DNA from: Thalassiosira profunda
Lineage: Eukaryota > Bacillariophyta > Thalassiosirophyceae > Thalassiosirales > Thalassiosiraceae
Direction: 5' to 3'
Length of the DNA stretch: 10,740 bases
NCBI GenBank assembly: GCA_036939355.1
Contig: JALLAP010000726.1
Span: forward strand, 1 to 10,740
In this document: in pieces, positions 1 through 8,132 of the stretch
Layout: every line of letters begins with the position of its first letter
Numbering within the stretch: position 1 is the stretch's first letter
Made by a program: the position numbers and the translations under genes
Notes under the pieces: model-generated
Databases searched by the model: none
What the model was told of the DNA's origin: nothing
What the model saw: only the letters and a program-made list of their open reading frames with translations

Positions 1-705
1 GCCGGCTGTGCGTGCAGGCGCCGGTCACCTCGCAGATAACGGACATCAAGGCGCTCGCCGGGAAGAGGATCGTGACGAGCTTTCCGAGCCTGACGAAGAA
101 GTTCTTCGATCCGCTGGATGCCGAGACGGGCGTCACCACCAGTATTCGATTTGTGTCGGGAAGTGTGGAGGCGGCGTGCGGGTTAGGATTGGCCGATGCT
201 GTGGTGGACTTGGTCGAGACGGGTACGACGATGAAGGCGGCGGGGTTGGAGATTGTGGCGACGGTGCTGGAAACAGAGGTGAGTATTGCTCTCGTCTCAT
301 TTGCAATGTCATCTACTGATGTTGCAGCAAACTGACTGCTGTAATTTATGTTCTCACATCATATGCACACAATTGCAATCATCTGCCCAGTCGGTGCTGA
401 TTACCAACCCCCGGACCAAACACAAAGACATCGTCGACCTCCTCAAACACCGCATCGAGGGGTACATCACCTCCAAAAAGTTCGTCATGGTGTCGTACAA
501 CTGCCCGCCCGACCCGGCGGTATTGGAGGCCGTGACGAAGATCACGCCCGGCAAACGATCGCCGACGATCACGGCATTGACGGACGGCGGCCACGCCATA
601 TCGAGCTTGGTGAAGAAGAAGGAGATCGTAAAGGTGATGGACGATTTGCACAATGCCGGGGCGCAGGACATTCTGGTCTTCGATCTGGCGAATTCGCGGA
701 TGTAA
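1..705 (+). CDS. hisG: ATP phosphoribosyltransferase, long form (3' part)
   Basis: First enzyme of histidine biosynthesis: it condenses ATP with PRPP to give phosphoribosyl-ATP. The gene enters from the left, with exon 3-278 in frame, intron 279-390 and last exon 391-705 ending in TAA. Exon 1 carries the PRPP-binding loop, readable as DLVETGTTMKAAGL, preceded by the family's conserved segment around VEAACGLGLADAV. The last exon begins SVLITNPRTKH and continues into the C-terminal regulatory domain of the long HisG form (KITPGKRSPTI, then GAQDILVFDLANSRM at the end), which in characterised long-form enzymes mediates histidine feedback. The splice is phase 0 and joins LETE to SVLITNP, as family alignments require. 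The N-terminus, and so any targeting peptide, lies outside the window. The closest architecture is the fungal/bacterial long form without a HisZ partner. Family assignment is very secure. Confidence 0.95.
279..390 (+). other. Spliceosomal intron in hisG
   Basis: 112 bp, donor GTGAGT at 279, acceptor CCCAG ending at 390, phase 0. It was placed by restoring the conserved LETE/SVLITNP protein junction. A nearer TTGCAG at 321-326 would shift the frame of the conserved last exon. A CTGAC branch-point-like motif lies at 332-336. Confidence 0.9.
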
Positions 706-929
706 AAGGCGATTCTGTACAAACTTGATGTCGGGAAGAAGTGATGGATTTGCAATTGAGTGCAAAGAAGCGAGATAGATGAAACGTCCAAGCAAATGCG
801 AAGGCAGGCAAAGAAGTGGATTGTATGGCAAAGGGCGTTATCACCTTAACATGCCCTTTGGAACACATCTATCACATCTACAGTATATACATCTATCTGG
901 ATATGGATACGGACATCCAATCTTCTCGC

Positions 930-3900
930 TCAGACGGAAGAGTCGTCAACAAAGCAGTCCATGCTTTGACACCAGTGAACGAACGCATTCCAGTGCTTGT
1001 CTCCTTCCTTCAGCGTTTCAGAGTCGCCAATCACAAGCAATCCATTCTTTGCTCGGGTCAGGGCGACATTCATTCGCCTCCAGTCCGACAGAAACCCAAT
1101 CCGGCCCTGGCGGTTGGATCGAACGGCCGAAAAGATGATGAGATCCCGCTCTCTTCCTTGGTAGGCATCGACCGATTTGACTTCAATCTCGTGGGGAAAC
1201 GATTGCACGAGCTCGCGGAAGTCTCCATCCTTGGCCATCATCGATTTGATGAGGGCCACCTGAGACGAGTAGGGAGTGACCACTCCAATCGAGCCTTTGA
1301 AGGAAGACTCCTGGCTCAACAGGCTAGTCAGCATCCGAACGACCTGTCTCGCCTCGGCGTCGTTGCGATAACTGTTGTTTGAACGATCCGCCACTGAAGC
1401 AGAAGTTGAGAGTTCGTCGCCAGATTTCACTGCTCCCTTGCTCTCATTGTTTCGACCACCCACTTGCACAAATCGAACGGACACATCTGGGTTGCTCGAC
1501 GGGTAGCTCGAGTCCAAGTGTCGAGGGAACTTTCGCGACGTGCCAAGTAGCATCGGTGTCGAAAGCAAACCGTTGTAAAATACGGCGGAGGAAAAGGCTG
1601 CAAGGGACGGATGCATTCGATACTGCACTGAAAGGAGCAACGACCCAGCGTATTGCTTCCGATACGAGAGGCCGTCCTCTGAGTTTGCCAGGACCTTCGA
1701 CACTGCCTGCCTGGTTGTTTTGTTTTGCAGGAATTTCGTCTCCAATGGCGTATTGTCTTTCTGAGCGGTCACAGTCACTGGCTGAGGCAAGGTCGAGGCA
1801 AGCCTGGACATGAGAGAGATCGACAGCGGCGACTCCCCGGTGGATGATGCGTCGCTTCTAACCGTTGGCGGCAGTTGACAGGGGTCTCCAAGCATGACAA
1901 GCGAGCGGCAGCTGTTCGTCGAAACGATGGGAATCAGACTCGCCGGCTCGACGCTCTGGCAGGCCTCGTCCGTGATGACAAAGGGAGTCGAAAGAGGAGG
2001 CAAGTTGTCTGGAGCAAACTCGCGAACGGTTCCAAACTGCGTCCGCGGCTGCGTGTCCACAGGCCCCCTTCTTTTGCTGGAGGTTGCCTTTTCATCCTCC
2101 TCCTCCGGGTAAATGCCACAAGCTGCCAAAAGCTGCGCGTCTGCAGCTCCAACTGAAGTGGCAACGATAACATCTGCCTCACGAAGCGCCCTGGTGGCAG
2201 CAATATTGCATGCCAGAATGGAGGCTTTCACAGCATCCGTTGCAGCGTCCCGTTTGGCTCGTTCCGCCGACAGAGATCCCTTGTTCGTCCTGCTGCCCTT
2301 GCCTTTGTTTGCAGTCTTCTTCACTTCCGCTGTGATCCTCGCCGCCTCATCCAGCGCTTGCTGAGCACTGGGATCTCTCTGAATGGCAGCATCAAGGGTG
2401 TGGCTCCACAAGGCCTCTGACACACCGGAGGGCTTGCCGACGCGAACTACCTTCAAACCCAGGCTCAGAAATTTCTCCGCGAGGTTGTCGGCGCCAACGT
2501 TACTGAAGGCGGTCGCGAGAACTTTGCAGTGGGGGCTCAGGGAGCGGCATTGATGAACAAATCCAAACGCGATCGACCCGGCAGTTGTCGTCTTTCCCGT
2601 GCCGGGGGGTCCCTGGATCAAAGTCAGCCTGCGAGTGAGAGCCGATCGGATGGCAGTCAACTGTGGTTCGTTGTATTGCGGAAATATATTGTCAGGGTTG
2701 GCTTGAATGTACGACAAGACCTGATTGGCCAGCTGAGTGGACGTTGGCAGCGGTGGCTTTGCAAGCTTCTTTGGCTGTATAAATCGAGCGCAGGTCAGCA
2801 CACACGATGTCGCAGTACAAGCACAGAAATTCACATGATCACGCACCAAATCTCCAAGGCTTGGGTTGCTCATCCCATCCAGCGCATCGTCGTCCTTGAT
2901 GGCGAACGTCGAGAGTATCGCCTCTTTGAGCAGATTGTCCATCGTGAAGCCACCCACCCGCGTTTCAGAGTACTTCGGAGGGCCCGGCGCATCTGTATGA
3001 TCTGGCACCGACGTGATCTGGCCCAGTGCCGCGACCATCCGTTTGAAGGGCACGTCCGAGAAGAAGCGGTCCACCCTCACGCGCATGCTTGGATCGCCCT
3101 TTCCCTCGTCGCCCCGATTGTTGGACGCTGGGCCAAATGCCGTCAAGAACTTTCCGCCGGGTATCGCCACGTCAATATAGGTGGGACCAACATTCAATAC
3201 GCGAGCCTCCACCACCACGGCATCCTTGTTGGTAGGCAGGGACGCCGTTCCCAGGAAGTCTCCAGTCCCCCGCGGCTGCAATGTCATCACAATCACATCG
3301 TTGCGCGCAAATTTGTGGTTGGGGGGCAACGGCGACAGGATGCTGCTTTTTTCGGGCGTCGCCGAGCTCACGAAGAAGGTGGTGGTCGCATCGAACGATT
3401 TCTCCAGCCGGTACACTTCGTCGTTGAACAGGTTGCCCCGGCGCTGAGGATGGATGTCGAACAGGGCATGCCCAGCCTTTTCCAGCAGGAACGGGTCGGC
3501 AATCGACGATTCCAAACGATTGATCACTTCGGCTTCCTCCATCTGATACTCCTCCGAAATCAGCTCCAGGAACGTGGAATGATATGATGCAAGTGAGTTG
3601 TACAGCTTGAGCCGCTTCCTGGCCCGCCCCCTCCCCCCTGCATTGCCACTCCCATTCTGGTACTTTCCCTCGGCCCGCAGGTCCACCTTCTTGTGTTTCC
3701 ATTGAGATTTGCTCGTAGGCGACGAGGAGAGGATCTGCGTCGACGACGACAGTGGCGGGGGCGTAAAAGTGGCGTCATTGTTGTCGACCTTGCCGCGCTG
3801 CATCCGGGCGGTCCGCTTGTCGCTCGCCTTCTGCTTGCGCATCTCCAGAGTGGCACGTGCACCATTGCCTGTAGAAACGTGCGATGTTGACTGGAGGATG

Positions 3901-4049
3901 CGGGCGCCATGGAAGGAGGTTGCAGAGAAGGCATGTGCATGCACCGCCTGCACCGCGAGCAGTGCGAGGGCCGAGATTATTGAGAGCGTGGACGCGGCGA
4001 GCTTGCCGGGCCGACGGCGCGGCAGGGGGCGCAAGCACATGTGTTGCAT
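930..4049 (-). CDS. Plastid-targeted SF1 helicase, UPF1/SMUBP2 (IGHMBP2)-like
   Basis: A 1039-aa intronless protein with the complete superfamily 1B (UPF1-like) helicase motif set: Q-motif region NEPQLTAIR at about 460-468, Walker A GPPGTGKTTT at 480-489, motif Ia around LATAFSNVGADNLA (511-524), motif II DEACQ at 694-698, motif III GDPCQLPPT at 721-729, motif IV QYRMHPSLAAFS at 809-820, motif V DAYQGRERDLIIFSAVRS at 961-978 and motif VI RRMNVALTRAK at 991-1001. Residues about 240-345 resemble the beta-barrel 1B domain that precedes motif I in SMUBP2-like enzymes. All catalytic residues look intact, so an active ATP-dependent 5'-3' RNA/DNA helicase is expected. The N-terminus has a basic region, a hydrophobic core (about 22-36) and a predicted cleavage AHA|FSATSF with Phe41 at +1, followed by a Ser/Arg-rich, acid-poor stretch; this is the bipartite presequence of red-lineage complex plastids. 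A second ATG at codon 4 could also serve as start. A Lys/Ala-rich insert (about 560-680) separates motifs Ia and II. Its exact plastid substrate cannot be told. Confidence 0.93.
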   Translation of the reverse strand: MQHMCLRPLPRRRPGKLAASTLSIISALALLAVQAVHAHAFSATSFHGARILQSTSHVSTGNGARATLEMRKQKASDKRTARMQRGKVDNNDATFTPPPLSSSTQILSSSPTSKSQWKHKKVDLRAEGKYQNGSGNAGGRGRARKRLKLYNSLASYHSTFLELISEEYQMEEAEVINRLESSIADPFLLEKAGHALFDIHPQRRGNLFNDEVYRLEKSFDATTTFFVSSATPEKSSILSPLPPNHKFARNDVIVMTLQPRGTGDFLGTASLPTNKDAVVVEARVLNVGPTYIDVAIPGGKFLTAFGPASNNRGDEGKGDPSMRVRVDRFFSDVPFKRMVAALGQITSVPDHTDAPGPPKYSETRVGGFTMDNLLKEAILSTFAIKDDDALDGMSNPSLGDLVRDHVNFCACTATSCVLTCARFIQPKKLAKPPLPTSTQLANQVLSYIQANPDNIFPQYNEPQLTAIRSALTRRLTLIQGPPGTGKTTTAGSIAFGFVHQCRSLSPHCKVLATAFSNVGADNLAEKFLSLGLKVVRVGKPSGVSEALWSHTLDAAIQRDPSAQQALDEAARITAEVKKTANKGKGSRTNKGSLSAERAKRDAATDAVKASILACNIAATRALREADVIVATSVGAADAQLLAACGIYPEEEDEKATSSKRRGPVDTQPRTQFGTVREFAPDNLPPLSTPFVITDEACQSVEPASLIPIVSTNSCRSLVMLGDPCQLPPTVRSDASSTGESPLSISLMSRLASTLPQPVTVTAQKDNTPLETKFLQNKTTRQAVSKVLANSEDGLSYRKQYAGSLLLSVQYRMHPSLAAFSSAVFYNGLLSTPMLLGTSRKFPRHLDSSYPSSNPDVSVRFVQVGGRNNESKGAVKSGDELSTSASVADRSNNSYRNDAEARQVVRMLTSLLSQESSFKGSIGVVTPYSSQVALIKSMMAKDGDFRELVQSFPHEIEVKSVDAYQGRERDLIIFSAVRSNRQGRIGFLSDWRRMNVALTRAKNGLLVIGDSETLKEGDKHWNAFVHWCQSMDCFVDDSSV

Positions 4050-4432
4050 TCGACGCCAATTTTCGACCTCTCAGCGGCGCCTATCGATCGATGGGTTCAT
4101 GCGCCTACGATCGATGCGGCTCATGCGCCTACGCAGCAATTTTATGGCGCCGCCGCATGCTCGCTGCCGCCCCCTTCTCCATGACAAGTCCGCCGCGTCG
4201 TCGACGTCGATCCCACCATCTGGCATCGGCAAGATTTGTTTGCTTGTGAAGGGACGTAGGTCTACAAGGGAATCAGTATCTTTCGGCTCTCTGGTTTCAT
4301 TTCTTTTTTGCTTTGGCTTTGCAACTTTGCAACACCTTCCGTCCCCGGCCTCGAGGACCGAGGACGAAGAGGCAACGACGAGGCCGCCCCAGCCATCACT
4401 TGAGCGGAGTGCCGACCGCGCAGACGTCGGCG
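4050..4432. promoter_or_regulatory. Divergent intergenic region between helicase and GCP3 genes
   Basis: 383 bp between the helicase start codon (minus strand) and the first in-frame ATG of the GCP3 gene (plus strand). Both 5' UTRs and both promoters must lie here, so it is a candidate bidirectional promoter. It contains a 24-bp tandem repeat near the helicase side and a T-rich tract at about 4294-4330 near the GCP3 side. No convincing TATA box was identified. Confidence 0.6.
4077..4133. repeat. 24-bp tandem repeat, two units plus a partial third
   Basis: Two adjacent 24-bp units, 4077-4100 and 4101-4124, both start GCGCCTA, carry CGATCGATG and end TCAT. A third start, GCGCCTACG, follows at 4125-4133. 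The units differ by one shifted base and two or three substitutions. The block lies 28 bp upstream of the helicase ATG, so it may be in its 5' UTR or core promoter. Confidence 0.85.
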
Positions 4433-7321
4433 ATGAGCGCATATCTCGGAACGAGCGCCGCCGCCCGGCGTCCGGTCCACGTGAACCGCGGCGCACCCCA
4501 CAGCAATGACGAAAAAATGGTGCACGAGCACGAGGGGGCAAACGCGGCCGCCCTCCTGCAGCAACTGGCGGCGGCGGCGGTCCAGAATCAGGGCGCAAAT
4601 CAATTGCAAGGGGAGGAGGCGGCGCGGCTGGGCCTGCTGCTCGCGCAGCTGGCGACGGGGGGTGGGGCAGCATCCGACGGGGGGGCTAATAATAATGTCA
4701 GCGCGGGCGAGGCCAACCCATCGCATGCTGCAGACGACGAATCCAAGGCAATCTCCTTCAAGAGGAGCCTCTTTCAGTGGGACACGCGGGCGGGGGCGGC
4801 CTACTGCCCCTCGGCGCTGCGGTCGCCCCCGACGCCGCGGCCATTCCAACAGCCGCAACAACCACTTTTCATCTCCGAGCACGAACAGCGGTGGTACGGG
4901 GAGGAGCGGGCCCTCCTCCGCGAGCTCGTCGTGTTGACGATGCGCCACTCCGACGGCGCCCTGCTGCGGTACCTTCCCAGCGAGGAGGAGCAGGCGCAGA
5001 TGTGGGACACGCACGGCCATCCCGCGGGGGAGCGGTTCGCCCCAAACATTGTGGCGGAGGGGGTGCGCCCCTTCCCCCAGTTGGAGGTGCTGCCCCAACC
5101 GAGTGGCGACGAACACGACGGAGCCGACGGGGGGAGGGGGGAGGACCTCGCATTCCGCTCGAACCTGCACATGCCTTTGTTGGGGAGCGGGGCCCGCGAC
5201 GCCATCGCAATCTGCGGGGAGTGCGGCTGGCTCTACGGCCGGGTCGCCTCGTACGTCGCGTCCGTATTGGAGGACGACGCGGACGGCGTCCAGTGCGCCA
5301 CGGCGCGGGCATTGGCGGCGCGGCTCGACAAGGAACTGGCGGGATACCACGCGGCGCTGGCGGGACTGGAGGGGGAATTGCCGCCGCTGGAGCTGTCCCC
5401 CGAAGCGATCGAGAGTGCGCCGCAGGCCCGATACCTGACGCTCAGATCGCTGGTGGCGCGCGTCCCTCCCATGCGGGACCACCTCCGGACCCTCGCCCTC
5501 CTGGCCGAGGGGGCGGGAGCGCGCAACCTCCAGGGGGGGAAGCTCCTCGCGGCCGTCCTTCGCCATTCGCTCGACGGGCACACGAAGCACGCGGAGTTGG
5601 TCCGATCGATTGCGGCCGATTGTTCGGCGCCGTGGTACCGCCTCCTCTCCCAGTGGCTCGCCCAGGGAGTCCTCGAGGATCCCCACTCCGAGTTCTTCGT
5701 GCGAGAGGTCCGTCCCGACGAAGTGGGGGGAACGGCGATTCCCTCGTCGGGGTTCTTCACGTGGCACCAGCGGTACCTGCTGGTGGAGGGGCTGATCCCG
5801 CTCTGCTCGTGCGGGGGACTGATGGACGTCATCACGTTGGACTTGGCGCGGGAGGTCCTCCTCGTGGGGAAGGGGATCAACTTCATCCGGTATTGCCTCC
5901 AGGATCGGGAGTGGGAGGTGGCGGAGACCGAGGAGGACGGCGCAACGGGATGCGGCTACGCGACGTTGACGGACGCGGGCGACGGGGACGACGAGCGGCG
6001 GTGCGTGACCACCCTCCGCGCCGCCGTCATGCAATCGTCGGCGAGGATTCACGCGCACATCCTGGAGTCGCTCGAGGCGCGGCACCACCTGACGCAGCAC
6101 CTCCTCGCCCTCAAGCACTTTCTCTTCTTGGGGCAGGGGGACTTTGTGTCGTCGTTCGTGGAGGGCTTGGACCAGGAATTCCGCGGTCGGACGTCCCTCG
6201 CGGGCATCTACAACCACACGCTGGCCGCCGTGCTCGAGGGCTCGTTGAACACGACCAACGCTCGCTTCCTCCCCAACTTTGTGCTGGGCAACCTGCGGGC
6301 GCGGCTGATGGTGGACCGTGACAGCCTGTATTCGATGGGACCGCCTCCCAAGAAGGAAAAGCAGGAGGAAATGGCACCGTGGAAGGACGGCGACGCTTCC
6401 GCCGTCCAGGATCCCTGGGACTTCATCTACCTCGACTACAAGATCAACAGCCCGCTGGACGCCATCGTGCACGAGTCGGCCAACGAGACGTACCACCGGG
6501 TCTTTCTGTTTCTCTTCCGCCTCAAACGCGTCGAGTGGATGCTCAACAACTCGTGGCGGCAGAGCACGGCGCTGAACCACGCCATATTGATCGAAACGAA
6601 GGCGGGCGGGGCGGACGCGCCGACCATCGGCGAGGCGGCGGAGCACGCGTCGTACCTCCTGCGGCGGATCTCGTCGACGCGCCAGACGATGCTGCACTTC
6701 GTCTCGAACCTGCAGAACTACCTCATGTTCGAGGTGCTGGAGGGCGGGTGGGAGGGACTGGTCGGATCGCTGAGGAAGGCGCGGACCCTCGACGACGTCA
6801 TTCGCGCGCACGATTCGTACCTGAACGAGATTGCCGACAAGGCGCTGCTGGGCAACGACGGCGGCGAGGGGCTGGAGCGGCTGCTGCAAAAGCTCCTTTC
6901 GATTGCGTTGACGTTTGGCAAGTTCCAGGACCACATCTTCGGCAATTCGCTGGCGGGGCTGGACAAGGCGGCGAAGATCCGGAAGCAGGTGGAGGAACGG
7001 GCCGAGAAGGGAGATTGGGGGCGCACGACGCTGGACAAGGAGGAAGGGCGGGTGTTTTTGTATCTGGCCGATGCCAGGCTGTTCGACTTCGTCGAGCGTT
7101 CTACGAACGAGTTCGATAGGGCACTGAGCGAATTGCTGAAGATGATGAGCAAGCAGATCGACGAGGTCGATTGCAATCCCGTTTTGGACGACGACCAGGA
7201 GGAGGTGGAGCCCGTGAAAAGGCACGACGCATTGCCCTTCCTCCTCTTCCGACTCGATTTTAGCGGCTATTACGCGAGGAAAGCTCAGGCCAGGCGCAAG
7301 AAGGCCAAGCAAAGCTCATAA
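4433..7321 (+). CDS. Gamma-tubulin complex component 3 (GCP3/Spc98 family)
   Basis: A 962-aa intronless protein of the Spc97/Spc98 (GCP) family, which assembles with gamma-tubulin into the complex that nucleates microtubules. GRIP1-like region at about 145-480: GEERALLRELVVL, CGWLYGRVASY, LTLRSLVARVPPM, then WLAQGVLEDPHSEFFV, WHQRYLL and REVLLVGKGINFIRYCLQD. GRIP2-like region at about 540-950: NTTNARFLPNFVLGNLRARL, WDFIYLDYKINSPLDAIV, YHRVFLFLFRLKRVEWML, HFVSNLQNYLMFEVLEGGWE, and the family's terminal LLFRLDFSGYY. The EDPHSEFFV and WDFIYLDYKINSPLDAI blocks fit GCP3 best; GCP2 is the main alternative. The N-terminal 145 residues are Ala/Gly/Gln-rich and unconserved. The start is the first in-frame ATG; the frame is open upstream but holds no earlier ATG. 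Codon use is strongly GC-ending, which leaves one antisense frame free of stops. Family is very secure, paralogue fairly secure. Confidence 0.93.
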   Translation: MSAYLGTSAAARRPVHVNRGAPHSNDEKMVHEHEGANAAALLQQLAAAAVQNQGANQLQGEEAARLGLLLAQLATGGGAASDGGANNNVSAGEANPSHAADDESKAISFKRSLFQWDTRAGAAYCPSALRSPPTPRPFQQPQQPLFISEHEQRWYGEERALLRELVVLTMRHSDGALLRYLPSEEEQAQMWDTHGHPAGERFAPNIVAEGVRPFPQLEVLPQPSGDEHDGADGGRGEDLAFRSNLHMPLLGSGARDAIAICGECGWLYGRVASYVASVLEDDADGVQCATARALAARLDKELAGYHAALAGLEGELPPLELSPEAIESAPQARYLTLRSLVARVPPMRDHLRTLALLAEGAGARNLQGGKLLAAVLRHSLDGHTKHAELVRSIAADCSAPWYRLLSQWLAQGVLEDPHSEFFVREVRPDEVGGTAIPSSGFFTWHQRYLLVEGLIPLCSCGGLMDVITLDLAREVLLVGKGINFIRYCLQDREWEVAETEEDGATGCGYATLTDAGDGDDERRCVTTLRAAVMQSSARIHAHILESLEARHHLTQHLLALKHFLFLGQGDFVSSFVEGLDQEFRGRTSLAGIYNHTLAAVLEGSLNTTNARFLPNFVLGNLRARLMVDRDSLYSMGPPPKKEKQEEMAPWKDGDASAVQDPWDFIYLDYKINSPLDAIVHESANETYHRVFLFLFRLKRVEWMLNNSWRQSTALNHAILIETKAGGADAPTIGEAAEHASYLLRRISSTRQTMLHFVSNLQNYLMFEVLEGGWEGLVGSLRKARTLDDVIRAHDSYLNEIADKALLGNDGGEGLERLLQKLLSIALTFGKFQDHIFGNSLAGLDKAAKIRKQVEERAEKGDWGRTTLDKEEGRVFLYLADARLFDFVERSTNEFDRALSELLKMMSKQIDEVDCNPVLDDDQEEVEPVKRHDALPFLLFRLDFSGYYARKAQARRKKAKQSS

Positions 7322-7354
7322 GAATGCATATTCATCGATGTAGATTGTTGTCAT

Positions 7355-7588
7355 CTAATCCGAATACTCTGATTTCCATGCTTGCACCAGGCCGGACGCG
7401 ATGTGAATGCATTTTGCACAGAATAGTACCGAGAGTGGTTTGCATCCTAGCTCGAGATAGTCTCGATTCACCTTCCACCACATGACTTTGATCACGTAAC
7501 CGTACGCTCCCACCCCAAAGAGTGTCCAAATGAGAGATCTGGGAGAGAGTCGCGGCGTCCAGAGAAGGCAAATCAATCCGTAGAGCAT
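7355..7588 (-). CDS. Possible small membrane protein or 3' exon of a larger gene
   Basis: An ATG-started 77-aa minus-strand ORF. The stop-free frame continues upstream to about 7861, so this could be the last exon of a gene with introns rather than a complete protein. The translation has two hydrophobic, Trp/Tyr/Leu-rich segments (about residues 19-36 and 51-67) separated by a basic stretch with MWWKVNRDYLE, and a hydrophilic end WKSEYSD, which looks like real membrane-protein composition. I recognise no family. Its stop lies only 33 bp from the convergent GCP3 stop. No splice junction could be fixed, so exon structure and even coding status are uncertain. Confidence 0.35.
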   Translation of the reverse strand: MLYGLICLLWTPRLSPRSLIWTLFGVGAYGYVIKVMWWKVNRDYLELGCKPLSVLFCAKCIHIASGLVQAWKSEYSD

Positions 7589-7746
7589 GGTGCACCAGTT
7601 TCGAAGCGAGCCAAACTCTCTCTCAAATCTCCACAGCCAAATTGATAGGTAAATATGTCCCCAGAGACAGGACGTCTCGCGTGCATCGCTTTGCTTTTCG
7701 CACGGTGAAGACAGTCTTTCCCAGCACCATCGTAGCTTCGGCACGG

Positions 7747-7788
7747 AGGTGCACCTGGTGCACATGCACCACTGCACCAGCACTGCAC
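7747..7788. repeat. Cluster of TGCAC motifs with a 10-bp palindrome
   Basis: Five TGCAC pentamers start at 7750, 7759, 7765, 7773 and 7784. The first lies inside the perfect palindrome AGGTGCACCT at 7747-7756. It may be a regulatory cluster or simple-sequence drift. Confidence 0.6.
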
Positions 7789-8091
7789 CTTCTAGCACGA
7801 TGCTCCCGGGCACCGCTACCGCTAGCAAATAAGAGCGGGTTGTGCACAAGCAACTCCCCACCGAGTAGCAAGAGGGTGGACAGGTCCGGCGGACAGTGTG
7901 CAGGCAGCGCCACGAGGGAGCGGGGCGTTGGCGTCGAGCACTTCCGTTTTGAGCTCTCCAAAAAGGCGTGAAAGGAAGTATTGATTCCTCAGTGGTGTCT
8001 TACGGAGGAATTCAATCATTGCCTGCTAGTTCGCCCAGCCTCCTCCAGCCTCCCTCTCCCACCTATTGTATTGTACCTGTCCCCACGCCGG

Positions 8092-8126
8092 CCCCCCAAC
8101 CCCCAACCCAGCCTGCTCCCAACCCC
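8092..8126 (-). other. Near-canonical G-quadruplex motif on the template strand
   Basis: On the minus strand there are five G runs of 4, 3, 3, 5 and 6 with spacers of 2, 8, 2 and 2 bases. It ends 6 bp before the SSU72 start codon, so the matching RNA leader is C-rich. The 8-base spacer slightly exceeds the usual 7-base rule. Confidence 0.55.
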
Positions 8127-8132
8127 AGCACA

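Larger units (their letters stand above)
7589..8132. promoter_or_regulatory. Upstream region of SSU72 with C-rich leader
   Basis: 544 bp between the uncertain minus-strand ORF and the SSU72 ATG. It holds a cluster of TGCAC motifs (7747-7788) and, just before the ATG, a pyrimidine-rich and then C-rich tract (about 8037-8130) that is probably 5' UTR. The left part may contain additional exons of the minus-strand gene, but no supported exon could be delimited. Confidence 0.5.

Noticed and set aside
321..326. TTGCAG as the hisG intron acceptor
   Set aside because: Splicing there would leave the last exon out of frame; CCCAG at 390 restores LETE-SVLITNP in phase 0.
2529..3587. Plus-strand 352-codon frame opposite the helicase
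   Set aside because: Antisense shadow of the helicase coding region; no domain signature.
4313..4432. N-terminal extension of GCP3 upstream of 4433
   Set aside because: The frame is open but contains no ATG. The extension would need a TTG start and is Arg/Pro-rich, unlike conserved GCP sequence.
4777..6321. Plus-strand 514-codon frame inside GCP3
   Set aside because: It is a Gly/Arg/Pro-rich frame-shifted reading of the GC-rich GCP3 gene, with no motifs.
4262..7312. Minus-strand open frame of 1016 codons opposite GCP3 as a gene
   Set aside because: It begins at a TTG, is Arg/Pro/Leu-rich without domains, and is explained by GC-ending codon bias in GCP3, whose family motifs fix the coding strand.
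7642..7971. Plus-strand 109-codon frame upstream of SSU72
   Set aside because: No ATG start at its beginning, basic low-information composition, and no link to SSU72 exon 1.
7822..8019. Minus-strand ATG frame of 65 codons as first exon of the gene ending at 7355
   Set aside because: Several possible acceptors exist but no consensus GTGAGT-like donor joins it in frame, so the exon could not be supported.
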